The position numbers and the translations under genes are program-made. Of a stretch of 64,000 nt of DNA, positions 41,293 to 54,400 are shown piece by piece. The notes beneath the pieces are model-generated. The model searched no databases. It had not been told where the DNA came from and was given only the letters and a program-made list of their open reading frames with translations. The stretch lies in contig JAYKKM010000471.1 of NCBI GenBank assembly GCA_035772405.1, positions 2,372,501 through 2,436,500 of the forward strand. The letters run 5' to 3'. Position 1 is the stretch's first letter. Each line of letters opens with the position of its first letter. Source of the stretch: Chrysogorgia sp. JL179-B06. Lineage: Eukaryota > Cnidaria > Anthozoa > Scleralcyonacea > Chrysogorgiidae.

Positions 41293-41469
41293 TGCTATAT
41301 ATCCAAAACACTGTCTACGCAGCACTCTACTTTTTTACATCACTATGTTATACTGCATGTACACCCTTTGCCTTCTTGTTCTTATCATAACCTTTAGATA
41401 TTTATCTGATATTTATAGTGTTAAATATTGGTTCATATAGTATGAGATCATTACAATATTCCAAGGAAG

Positions 41470-42141
41470 TTAAGGTAGCAAGATCCCTCTGAATACATTT
41501 TTAATACCATACAATATAACAATTAACCCTTACAACCATTTGATAGAACATATGACAAATAATATTTCCACACAAAAAGTTTGCATAAATTATGCTAATT
41601 AGCTGACGAAATGGCCGCCGATTGGTCAAAATCGGGATATACTTCAAACAAGATTTCTCAGGCAGTTTTAGAGATAAGGTCCTGAAAGTTTCTGAGTTTA
41701 TAGCTTATATACTAAGACATATTCTGGTGGTAGCATTTTCAATGTAAACTTTCAGCTATTTTCTGACATGCTTTTTTCTTTTTTTTTCAATTTCCACCAC
41801 CTAAATTATATTAATTATGTCAGATAATTCAACAAGTATGAATCAGATTCAAAATTCCTACCACCATTCCCTAGATATTCCTGTTAGGAGGCTGTGGTGA
41901 AAATTTTATTGAAATATATGGGAAAATGAGGGAGAAATAGTGTTTGGAAAATGGCAAATTTGTTTGAAGTATATCCCGATTTTGACCAATCGGCGGCCAT
42001 TTCGTCAGCTAATTAGCATAATTTATGCAAACTTTTTGTGTGGAAATATTATTTGTCATATGTTCTATCAAATGGTTGTAAGGGTTAATTGTTATATTGT
42101 ATGGTATTAAAAATGTATTCAGAGGGATCTTGCTACCTTAA
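41470..42141. mobile_element. TTAA-flanked foldback with 176-bp near-perfect arms
   Basis: Element 41474-42137: ggtagcaagatccctctgaa at the left and ttcagagggatcttgctacc at the right, with TTAA on each side. Arms of about 176 bp match almost base for base, including gatatacttcaaac and its mirror. The unique middle is about 310 bp. Confidence 0.9.
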
Positions 42142-42884
42142 AGTTTGTGCTACTGTTTATAACTGACATGAAAATATGTCTATCAAAACTATTATTCTGA
42201 ACTGACTCTGAAGATGACCGCCGCTGAGGCCGTCGAAAAGTCAGTCACCAATAACAGTCTTTCTCAAGACGACAATAACCTGGACGATCAACTTCACACA
42301 TCTAAGAGGCTTTACCTAACAATGTCTTTGAACAAGCAATCTCTATGTTTTGTGTTGTATCACTATTACATTAAACACTGATTTATATTATTTTATTTCT
42401 TTTGTTTTAAAATTTGTTACCCGATATTTATAATGTAACAAAAAATGTTCCCGCCAAAGGTTTGGCTTACCCAACCCATTTCTCTTTGGTACCAACCCCA
42501 GCCATAAATAATGAACGCTCCTTTATTCGTGTTTGAACTATTGCATATAAAGTTTCACTCATTTTGCACTTTACGTTTCACTCTGTGACGAAGGGCCTTC
42601 CTTCGAATAGTTAGACCTCCTTCACAGCTATATAGGCAGTACACTGCAACCTTACAGTACTTGATTTGTACAGGCCAAGATTGTTGTTTTATTTTATTGA
42701 TTAGTTTATAAAAACCGAACAAATCTCTAATAAAAAAAAGTGGGAAAAACTATTGCTTCAACGCAGCGATAAACAGCTAATTGTTATACTTAGTTAAGAT
42801 TGCCAATAGTTTGCGACAATCAAGTTATGTGAGTCGCTTTCTTCAATTGAAACATAATTCAGTGAACGAGCATCCGCTATCACC
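42142..42884. other. Intergenic stretch with a degraded Penelope-type repeat
   Basis: actctgaagatgaccgccgc followed by cgtcgaaaagtcagtcacc resembles a hammerhead-core-bearing repeat with CTGAAGA in place of CTGATGA. Nothing else recognised. Confidence 0.4.
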
Positions 42885-43222
42885 ATGGACGGCTATCTAA
42901 TCAATAAACGAAAATTACGAAGGGACAGTTTATCCTACATGTTTGCCTCCGCCGAGGATTCCGTGAAAAATAGGTAAGTACAAATTTTCGAAAATCGGAA
43001 GAAAAATTAAACGAAACCTCTGCCTATACTTTCAGTCTACATCTGGATCCAAATCCTACCCAAATCTCCTTCTAAATCGTATGCATTCCACTGAATCGTG
43101 GTGTTTCCCTCACACAAATAGTATTTTGACTGAACTAACTACTAACTACTATTAACTACTATTTTAGTGCAATTAAAACAGATTGGAAGTCTTTCCAAGA
43201 GGTTTGCTCTAAATCGGCATGA
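42885..43222 (+). CDS. Candidate two-exon micro-gene (47 codons)
   Basis: The ATG at 42885 has an ideal context (caccATGg). It opens MDGYLINKRKLRRDSLSYMF, then ASAEDSVKN, to a strong donor (aatag|gtaagt) at 42973. A phase-compatible exon follows acceptor ctattttag at 43168, reading AIKTDWKSFQEVCSKSA and stopping at 43220-43222. The product would be basic at the N terminus with no membrane segment. I recognise no family. It could instead be the first exon of a longer gene (gag|gtttgc at 43201 is another possible donor), or chance. Confidence 0.4.
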
Positions 43223-43865
43223 AATTAAAGTACGCGGAGGTTTCATTCAATTCGTCTCATGATTTCTCTATTTCCGACCGCAAACGATCACTTTGGTTTT
43301 CTTTGATGTACCGCGAGCATTAAAATATGTAAAGTGGCCGACTACGATGGAAAATCGTCTACCTTACTTAGATTTTATTTAGAAGTACATTTGAAATGAA
43401 GAAGAATAGCGTTCTCAACTTCTCGCTTAATCAATACATCATCTTGTTCCAAAGATATTCATGTTTTCCGAATATGCAAATGTTCAACCCAATGGCAATG
43501 CCGTAATTTACTACTCATACGAACTCAATAAAATTCTCAATTCTGAGGAAAATATCCAGCAATTTCTTTACACAGTACCGTGTACCATTCGTATAAGCAT
43601 ATATCTGGAATGTTTATGCAATCCACCAATTATTTCCGAGATATTCGTCTTTTTTGAAATGTGTGTGAGTAAATGACGTCCGTCATAATGTATCTCATTT
43701 GCATGTTTAAAATACCTGATTTGTCCTCATTTCGAAACTACTCAAAATTTGGATAGGCGATTATTCCGTCGTAGTGCCACTTTATCATCGCGGAATTTCA
43801 AGTGTCAATTGAATCACTAAAGAAAAGCGGGAGTGATGAATTACTTCTGCAATTAAAAATTAACG
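43223..43865. other. Intergenic stretch, nothing recognised
   Basis: An open plus frame at 43461-43676 has no recognisable domain; no repeat ends seen. Confidence 0.4.
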
Positions 43866-44757
43866 ATATATCATCTCAGCGATTGACACATCATCTGAGG
43901 GATGCTACATATCATCTCAGGGATTGCCACATCATCTGAGGGAGGCTACATATCATCTCAGGGATGCTACATATCATCTCAGGGATGCTACATATCATCT
44001 CAGGGATGCTACATATCATCTCAGGGATTGCCACATATCATCTCAAGGATGCTACATATCATCTCAGGGATGCTACATATCATCTCAGGGATTGCCACAT
44101 ATCTCAGGGATGCTATATATCATCTCAGGGATGCTACATATCATCTCAGGGATGCTACATATCATCTCAGGGATGCTACATATCATCTCAGGGATGCTAC
44201 ATATCATCTCAGGGATTGCCACATATCATCTCAAGGATGCTACATATCATCTCAGGGATGCTACATATCATCTCAGGGATTGCCACATATCTCAGGGATG
44301 CTATATATCATCTCAGGGATGCTACATATCATCTCAGGGATGCTACATATCATCTCAGGGATGCTACATATCATCTCAGGGATGCTACATATCATCTCAG
44401 GGATTGCCACATATCATCTCAAGGATGCTACATATCATCTCAGGGATGCTACATATCATCTCACGGATTGCCACATATCTCAGGGATGCTACATATCATC
44501 TCAGGGATGCTACATATCATCTCAGGGATGCTACATATCATCTCAGGGATGCTACATATCATCTCAGGGATGCTACATATCATCTCAGGGATTGCCACAT
44601 ATCATCTCAAGGATGCTACATATCATCTCAGGGATGCTACATATCATCTCACGGATTGCCACATATCTCAGGGATGCTACATATCATCTCAGGGATGCTA
44701 CATATCATCTCAGGGATGCTACATATCATCTCAGGGATGCTACATATCATCTCAGAG
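43866..44757. repeat. 21-bp satellite with 189-bp higher-order repeat
   Basis: Unit atcatctcagggatgctaca plus t, repeated about 42 times. Variant units (ggattgccacatatctcagg, a shortened form, and ctcaaggatgctac) recur together every 188-189 bp (near 44090, 44279, 44467 and 44655), so nine units form a higher-order repeat. Since 21 is divisible by three, all three plus frames stay open for nearly 300 codons; none is a gene. Confidence 0.94.
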
Positions 44758-45248
44758 GACATATAGTTAATATACAAATTAATTTAAAGAGAAAATGTCA
44801 GGCATTAACCGCTTATGTGAACTAAAAGAAAGATATTTTTGCTCAATGCGCACGTACGTTTGGAACTAATAGTTGAGTGCATCGAAGAAAACATGTTTAG
44901 AGGACTCTCAGTGAAATCTTTTAAAATGATATTTCCAAAATCATTTTGATTGAAATGTTTAGAAAACTCCCTAATTTTGGGCCTCGGTCGAATCACTAGC
45001 TTATCTAACGAGGTTAAGGTTTCTATAGGCCTTACGTATACATAATTCATTGCGGTTTCTCACCGAAACATCTACGGAGGAGAGAGCTACATGTCAACAT
45101 TCACAAACGTCAATGTAAATTAAAAGTTACAAACTATATTTCAACAAAAGTAAAATAAAATATTAAAACAAATTGAGGTATACATGCAATAGCTTTACGT
45201 TCACCTAGGGCGGAAGAAGAACTACAAAACTATATAAGAATTATAAAA

Positions 45249-45436
45249 TCACTCTTCCTCAAACTCATCTGTATTAGTGCTTGAGTATAAGATTGGATTA
45301 TTGAATTGCTTGGGAGCATAGAGTTGTTTCTCCCGTCTTTTAACACAGTAAAACCCAACACCAACCGCAAGTGCCAACGCCAACAAGATGCCAATAACTA
45401 AACCTGCTATTGCTCCAGAAGATAAATTTTCGCGTC
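45249..45436 (-). CDS. Discoidin-SEA gene: transmembrane and tail exon
   Basis: Acceptor ctaattttttag. Reads RENLSSGAIAG, then the helix LVIGILLALALAVGVGFYCV, a KRR stop-transfer cluster and a tail ending SSTNTDEFEEE before TGA at 45249-45251. No tyrosine kinase or recognised adaptor motif in the tail. Confidence 0.9.
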
Positions 45437-48400
45437 CTAAAAAATTAGAGGATAAGAGAAAACCTAAAGTTGCAGTATATATGATCCAAAATCGTATGCA
45501 CGGATTTTTTCAAACATTTTAGTCCACTACAGTTTTTAGAAGATTGAGTTTAGAGGGGGGAAATATTAAGAATCTAGCTTATTTCACACTGGTTGCAAAA
45601 AATATGTTTCTCATCGCCGTTCGGATCATTTCGAAACATGAGTTAACTATCCTACCTCTTGTTATTTACACTCAGCGCGACTACAATATATCTGCGCACG
45701 CGAAGATGCAAAAAATCATTTTGAAACTTGATAATGCAATGAGAAACATTTTTTCTTGGACTTATTATTAACATTAGTTATCTTTTAGGAATGGAAAGGG
45801 ATTAACTAGAATCGAATAGTTAATATTTTGTCCATTCGTTTGTACGTCTGTCTTAGACTTACGAACAATGCTAAATATAAACATTACTAACCACGACTGA
45901 CGACCTTTGGAAGAGGATTGTTTTCTATATTAAAAAGAAGACAGAAATGTATTAATCTAGAAACGCAGGTATAAACCATCATATAATGTATATATTTTGA
46001 ATAATTTTTCAACAATAAACAATGCGGCGTAACTATAAAACATTGCACAAGATGAAATTCAAATTAATTACATTAGTACTTCTTCGAAACGCTTAAAGGG
46101 ACACTCCGGCCCAAATACAAATGCAGTTCATATGAAAGATCTTACTGACTTTAGTTTATTTCCAAAGTTCCAGCATTCCTATCAATTTAGTTGAGAAGAT
46201 ATTGCTAGTTGAAGTTGAAAATTTGTGGATTTTGACGCCATATTGGTTTTGAAAATATGACGTCATTGAATGATTCTTTATCGTCAGTGGAGTTGTTTTG
46301 ATGGCGATCACATAGTGATAGTTATTGTGAATGGTCTTTGGACGAAAATTAGTCGAAATAAACTATTTAGTTCATCATGCAGGAAAGTAGAGGAGCTTCT
46401 TAGGCATAATACGAGATCACGTCACTCAGTGACGTCATATTTGAGAAACAAAATGGCGTCGAAATTTGACAAACTCTCCAACTTCAACTAGCCACATCTT
46501 CTTAACTAAATTGATAGGAATGCTGAAACTTTGGCAATAATCTAAAGTCAGTAAGATCTTTCATATGAACTACATTTGTATTTGGGCCGGAGTGTCCCTT
46601 TAAAATGCCAAGGTAAAAATAGAGCTCATTTTTGTGTAGGCAATAGCGTGTTTGAAAAACAAATGGGCATTATTTTCACTTTATAGGCACGTTAAACTGA
46701 TAAACTTATTTCCATATTGTTAAAGTCAATCAAACCTTTTATAACTAATGAATTTCTGTCCACTTTTAGGTTCCCGATGTTCCCACTACTAACAGCGTCC
46801 ATAAGAGGTTTAGAGATGTTTTTATTCTCTGTAAATTTTGGGTCAAATACGAAAATCATATCGGCAATAACGCTTCCTTTCCTAGAATGAAAAAATAAAC
46901 GAATTAGTGATGAAGTTATGCTGACAATCAATCCAGGTGATCTGACCGTGACAAAAAATAGATAGTCCAGTTTGTATTTCTAAACGATTTGAAATTCTGT
47001 AATACTATTTTACCATGAAGCTTATGCTCTGTTTCAATTTAGGAGCATTATATTGAATATTTCGCGAGATAATGTCAATTTAAAATTCAAAATGGATTTC
47101 TATTCTGCTATCAGTGTCATAAGGTCCAGTGTTTTTTCCTCACAGTCATCACTATCACCTTGACGGGGGGTCGTGCGTGACGTATCTCTGCTCCGGCTTT
47201 ACCGTGCCGAAACTCAAAGCTATGAAAACTGTTGTTAATAATTGACGACATTCGACAACTAAACTTTGATGTTTTTAATTATTTTTAATTCTGACAACTT
47301 AGATTACTGAATTCTTGACTGAGGTCGACTTTTTTAGGGAAACAACGACTTTTATAAACGGAAATAATGATAACCAACTGTCCGGTTGGCGACTTGGCAA
47401 TGAGCAGGGGGAGCCGCAGCTCTCCCCCTTTGCTTGTTGAACTAAAACCAAAATTCAACTAAATATTTTACAGTACTGTTATGTACATGATTAATTTGTT
47501 TACAGATTGCTTGTTCTTCATAAATTCATCACAAAACAACAAAGTGCTTGTGCTATGGAAAAAGTCAAACTGTTTACATTAGTCTCTGAATTTAAATATG
47601 TTTCCGTGTTCAGTTTTCTTTTTAATAAACCTACGCCTTTTTTAAAATAAGCAAACAATTGTGTTTTACTGTCAGAATAAATAATGAAGGCTGGATAAAA
47701 TATATTATTAACTAATTATTAGTTCCCAACAAAAGTCATATCATAAATATCTCATTCGATAATTTGGCAGATAATACAGATAGGCATTTTACTCGTTTCT
47801 CGCATTTTTTCTCGCGCTTTCAGGCCTCAGTATTTCATCGATATATAAATAATAAAATATAACATATTTCTTATTTCAAAAATTATGATTATATAATTAA
47901 TTGAGATTCATCAATCGTTTATCGCTAATAATGTGAATAAAATAAAGCTTTTCAAGATAAATCAGTTTGTCAAGTCATGCCATGTCATCACAAGCATGTA
48001 CATGTACTAGGAGTTTAGAAAACACAGCCGAAGAATTTAATACCGTAAAAGATTGACAAAATGCTCATAAGACATAACACAACTTTATTCACACAAAAAC
48101 TATCGAGCTATCAAGTCTGTTAAATAATTTTTTGAAGGCGAATGAGTTCAACACGTTGGTAGCCAAAATATCGGGAAAGAGAAAACGAGAAGTCGGTCTG
48201 GTTGGCCCAGTGAAATTTAATACTTTGAAGACTGGCGAAAATACTGGACGAGGAACTTCATGCTCGCAAAGAACGATACACACATTTTGAAATCGTAAAC
48301 ATAGCAAACTCATTAAAAAATGTCCAGTTATGTATTAGTTAAAGATTTATATCAGCTTAATGTTTTGTTCTTATTTTTTGATAAAAAAAAAACATGGATG

Positions 48401-51400
48401 TGAAGGTGTAGCGTTTAATCGAGAGCGACGCTTATTAAATTATTCTACTTCTGGATGCGGCGCTTAATCCAGAGCGGCGCAAATCGAGCAATTGCGGTAT
48501 TCGTCGAGCTCAATTTATTATTGGCTGTAGATGTGGCATAAGTCAACACGAAGAACGTATATAGAAGGTGCAGGGTTGTGTCAGTAAAATTAATCTGACG
48601 GCTTACCTCAATCTTTTAATTTGAACTTCTCTCAAGGCCTCGAGGAATTCCACATCATTTTCGTAAATATTTTGTATCTGAAATATAGGGAACAAATGCT
48701 TGTGATTTTGAAGCATAAGGCGATGGCACAGGAAGGCCGGATAACCATACACAATCAGGGATCGTGGAGCCGTTTTTGGATTCGGATGCTAACGCGAACG
48801 CCCAAGGCTCGAGTCTGCTATACTGCTCGAGGGTCCGAGGCATATTCTCGGGACATTTTGGAAATGACCTCTTCTAAAAATGGCTGGAAATGTATCTATA
48901 TAACGTGAGAATATTCAGATTCTATCGAAGCGCTATTTCGCGTCACAGAGATCTGCCTTGGTAAATGTCCCAAAGTTAAGGCGGATTTCCATTCAGTGCT
49001 TTTTATCGCGCGATCGACTTTATTCAATCGCTTTCTTTTGAATAATGAGCTCTCGACCGAATCCGTTCCAGGCTCACAATTCAAAAGGCAGCTGTTTAAT
49101 TGTTTAAATTTTATATATTCGCATGTCTCAAGAACGTTTTAAGTTTTCATCCAATATGGCCGCCAATGAGTCACGTGATCTTGTTGTCATGGAAACAAAA
49201 CGGTAAATTAGTTCCAACCGTATGATAAATATGTTTGGTAAAGGTGGATTTCGATTAAGCGAATATAGTCGCGCTGATGACTTTTGTATATACTATTGTA
49301 TAAATTGAATGGTTGCACACGAGCGCTCTTAAAACGAAAGGAGAAAGTCGTTCGAGAGACTATATTCGCTTAATCGAAATCCAGCTTAAAGGCCGTTTTC
49401 CATACAGCGAAATTTTCCGCACGAACGATATTTTCCGAGCGACATTTTCCGCGCGGCGCCCAATTTGAATTTCCATAATATTTTGAAGCGCGATAATAAA
49501 TAAACATGGCCGTATTAAACAAGAGAGAGTTCCTTCGAAGAAAGCCATACTTTTAACACTTTTGCGACTTAAGAGAAAAAAAAAGAAGATATCTAAGAGA
49601 TTTTGGGTTCGAAAATTATTTTTGGAAAGAACTAAGAAGGGAGAATGGTTTTCAGCTCCGACTGTATCCTCAAATTGCTCATCTCCTTGGAGCAGAAGAA
49701 TTTCAGAAGGCTGTGACGCATTACTGCGCTGCTGATGTATTTGCATGAATCTTAACAAAGCAGCAGAAATTTCAGTTTGGTCAAGATGTTGCTTCGCCAT
49801 TGTGTTTCTTTTCTTGTTTCGTTTTGATTGGTTGAATTATTTGTCGCTAATCAGATCGCGCGGTAAAGTAGAACATCTCCACGGGCGGAAAGTTCGAGCG
49901 ATGGGATTTTCATATAAATCAACAATACGCATGCTCAGAAACAAGATCGCTCGGAAAATATCGTCCGCGCGGAAAATTTCGCTGTATGGAAAACGGCCTT
50001 AAGTTTGACTTAGTTTGGACAAAATTTCTGGAAAATAGGAAATTTCAGTGTCGAAGTCAAGAGTCATTCCTTAATACCGCTGAGGTGGCTGCATTTTAAA
50101 TATTCTTTTATGTGCATATAAATTAGCCTTTACTCGTTAAGAAACAAAGATTCTTATTGCTGACACACAAAACGAGGCTATAAACGCTAATTTAGATGCA
50201 CATAAAGGAATATTTAAATTGCCGCCATTATGAAAAATGTCTATACGAAATTACTTATCATACCGAATTTGAAATAATATTTGACGTGGCTTTAAAATCT
50301 TCAGATGAAGGGTTGGCTAACTTGCTGCTCCATTTTAGACTTGTAAAACGTAAACTGACGTGCAATAACGTTTCTACAAAAGTAAATAATTGTAATAAGC
50401 TCGACAGAAAATTTAAAGATTGTTGTAAGGGCTCTGAATTTTACTCTCAAGTAGAATTTACAACTGAACAACTCATTCACAACTAAACTAGATACGCATG
50501 TACGAGGTGGAAAGACAACTATGGTGAAAAAGAAAACATAATCCAAAAAATAATGATATAAAAACCTAAGATGAGAGAAAGGATTGAAGATGAAATTTAA
50601 GTTGTAATATTTAATTAAGTGTTGCTTTTTTTTAATGCGGTGTACATAAAAGCACTACGAAAGTTTCAATCGGTACGAATACCAACACTGCACAAAGCGA
50701 TTAAATAGAAACTAAAAACAAACATGAATATGAACTAAAAGCCAAAAATAAACTACTTTACTAATTAGCTTCATTCACTCCTTCGTAGCTTGGTGTGTAC
50801 GAAAGCCTCAAGCAAGCTACTTTCCTGTGGATCTAGGACTCGGCATAGTCAATCGAGATATGGTCTGGAAACTCAGCTAAAGTCTTTGTTCTATCTTTTT
50901 GTTCGTCTTTATGCAATTTTGTGCACGGTGCACGGTCACTGAACCTATTGTATTTTAGTATAATGAAGCAATCATCCAATAGAATCGTTTGGGTTTAATC
51001 GCTCAACCGTGTTGTTTAAATATTAATAAACCTAAAACAAAGGATGTGCACGGTGTAAGGTACGGTTCAACATCAAAACGTTGCTCATTATAGTGGCTTT
51101 GAAGTTTGCCGAGTTTCCAGACCATATCTCAATTGACTATGGACTCGGTTAATAAGTATATAAATTTTTTAATAATGTATTATTTTATTAATTTTTCTTT
51201 CTTTGCGTTTCTCCACTTTTTTAAACTAAAAGAAACTGAAGCGGGTATCCTTAAATTATAACAAGCGACAATTTCAAAAAATAAATTAAGAGTAAAACAT
51301 GTCGACTTAGAGCTTGATATTCAAGTTAGAACAAGACCAGGATAGAGAAATACTATAATATCGTAATATTTCGACTTTATTTCAACGTCATTGTTAAACC

Positions 51401-54400
51401 AACAATCTCAATTCGTGAACCAAAAACAAAGAAATTTAAAATCAACTCCGTGACGGACAACTGGATATGTGATCTTAATTAGCATAGGATTTTGACGATT
51501 TCGACCTCAAATTTCTCTGTAAATACTGACTTGTTTGACTTTGAGATGCCATTTCAAAGCCTCCAATTGGAAATGGACCGGATTTCAAGTCCTTGCAATT
51601 AGTTACATTCCTCGGCTACGCCTCGGACTGCAACTAATTGAAATCCGGTCCAGTCCGCATTGTCGGCTTTGAAATATTACTTCAAAAATCATTAATAATT
51701 CATGAGGAAAAGACAAAGGTAATCACTATCGTGTCGTAGGTTTTATATGTGATAAAGATTGAATTTCTCCGCTTAAGGCCCTGGTACACGGTGCAATTTT
51801 TCATGCAACTTGTCTCGCAATGATGATTTGTGCGGTGTTGCAGTTGCAAGGTGGGGGGTGTTACAAGGTGAGGGGTGTTACAAGGTGAGGGGTGTTACAA
51901 GGTGAGGGGTGTTACAAGGTGAGGGGTGTTACAAGGTGAGGGGTGTTACAAGGTGAGGGGTGTTACAAGGTGAGGGGTGTTACAAGGCGAGGGGTGTTAC
52001 AAGGTGAGGGGTGTTACACGCTGCGACGCGTTTGTGCATTTTTTTCGATAAAAGCATTTTTTTCGATAAAAGCCATTTTGTTTTGCAAGAACACTGGATG
52101 ACGCGCATGCGTTCGCAGTCGTTGTTATGGAAACATTGCGAGACAAGTTGCTGAAAGGGTGTTACACGATGCAACGCTGAAAAAAATTGTTGCAATCGTT
52201 GCAGAAAGTAGAACCCGATTCTACTTTGTGGAACGATTGGTGCAACTTGTCTCGCATCGATTTTGACCATTGCACAGCATGTTACACGGTGCAATGGTCC
52301 TTGCAACTTGTCTCGCAACGGCGTTGCTAGACAAGTTGCATGAACAATTGCACCGTGTCAACTAAGGCTGCGTTTACACTAGAGCAAAAGTATCCGGATT
52401 CATATTGTTTTGCATCCTCATGGGAATATAAAACAATACGAATCCGATTACTTCTGCTCTAGTGTAAACGCAGCCTTAATGTCAACTTTATAGCATAGTT
52501 TAGCGTTTTGACGCTATGTTCTCGTATAACATGGAGGCAGTGTAATTAAAAGAGGATTTTTATTTCCATCCCCCGGTGCCATTAAAATATATTACAAGGG
52601 AACAAAACGTTCGTTGCACTTACGAGACGTTGGGGGTTGTGTCGGTATAATCTCATAATCTAAAATAGAAAGAAATTACATGCTATCAAGAATTGATCTC
52701 TATCAATAACAAATCGTGTTCGATTTAGAAGATTTGAAAAAAGTAAAAATTAACTTGTCAGCTTCCTGGGATTTTCCATCTAGCACAGGCAAATTGGGAC
52801 GCTTGTCCAATCTCCTATGCTCCTAGACCGTCCTGTACGCCCAGGAATAATCCCAAGAAGCCTAGCTGTGCGAAGGGCAGAAATTTTTTTGGGGATCACT
52901 TTCCATGGGAAGCAATCTGATTGGCTAACCCGAAACAACTTTTATCCTAACCTAACCCTCCCACACCCCTGAGCTGAAATTGTTTTTGCGATCACTTTCC
53001 ATGGGAAGACATCTGATTGGCTATCAAGGTCCCAAAAAAAGTGATCCAAAAAATAATTTTGCGTGCGGCAGAGAATGAATTATAGAACAACGAACTTGTC
53101 GTTGTAACAAACATAAATATAGCTTTGAAAAACGTATATACCATGGTGATTGGTAATAACCTTAGAACGTTCTGAAACTAGACTGCTTATATATAAACAT
53201 GCACATTTACCAAAACTCTAACAATGGCGTAATGTTGGAGCAAAGGAGGAGAAAAAGAGATGAGTTCTTATATAGAAGAACTGTAGTTTAAAGTGCTTAT
53301 AAACCCAAAATGGGTTTTTGGTGATTCGGATAGAGCATAAAAAGTTAGTTAATGAGTTCTAGATTAGTTTTTTGCGTTAAACTTTTAGTTTCGGAGATAT
53401 AAGGGCTCAAAGTCACAATTTGTGAAAAAAGTAGCGCAGACCGGGAGACTGGATCCGAGGAACGTGTCGGGTACCTCGGATCCAGGTCCCTGTGTGTTAT
53501 TTTGGTGGCGCTACTTTTTTCAAAAAAATGGCACAATTTGCATGTTTGAGCCGTTATATCTCCGAAACTAAAAGTTTAACGCAAAAACTAATCCAGAACT
53601 TATTAACTAACTTTTTATGCTCTATCCCAATCACCAAAAACCCATTTTGGGTTTATAAGCACTTTAAATATTTGAGAAAAATAGGCTTAAAAGAAAAGAG
53701 CACGATGCATTTCGGTAGACAAATTATCAAGTGCAACGTCTGCTAACTAATTATCGAAATTGGAATGATATTTATAATAACTGAAATGATTTACATCATC
53801 TCCGCGTGAGCGGGTATGCCACTTCAGTTATTATGAATCACTACAGTTATTATAAATAAGTTATTATTCAGTTATTATAATAAAGTCACTTCAGTTATTA
53901 TATACCGGGTGGCGCAATAAAATGTTCCCCCTCTTTGACTTATTGTAATTAAAAAACTAAAGAAGCCATCTTATTCAACTAAAGTTTATTGAACGCAGTA
54001 ATGTATAACTTAAATTTTGATGTATGCCTTAAACATATCTATAAAATATTAGCCGAGATATAGGCGTTTAAACTCGGACGACACTGACAAATATTTGTTC
54101 TTACTGTTGCGTGTTTTTACCATTTTATTACCATAATGCAAATTATTAGACCATTTCAGACAATTTTTCGCGTCTTCCAAAAACGCTACATTGAGTGTAA
54201 ACGCCTATATCTCGGCTAATATTTTATAGAAATGTGCAAGGCATACATCAAAATTTAAGTTATACATAACTACGTTCAATAATTTTTATTTGCATAAGAT
54301 AGCTTTTTCAGTTTTTTAATTACAATGAGTCGAAGAGGGGGAACATTTTTTTGCGCCACCCGGTATATCGGTCCAATTTCGATGATTAGTTAGCAGACGT

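Noticed and set aside
43866..44757. CRISPR-like regular repeats
   Set aside because: Units are contiguous with no unique spacers, in a eukaryotic context.
43902..44825. Three overlapping plus-strand frames of 268-307 codons
   Set aside because: Produced by the 21-bp satellite; each frame translates the same unit with no start context or domain.
50196..50486. 96-codon plus-strand frame with several Cys and Lys
   Set aside because: It begins inside a MITE and has no recognisable domain or splice support; not enough to call a gene.
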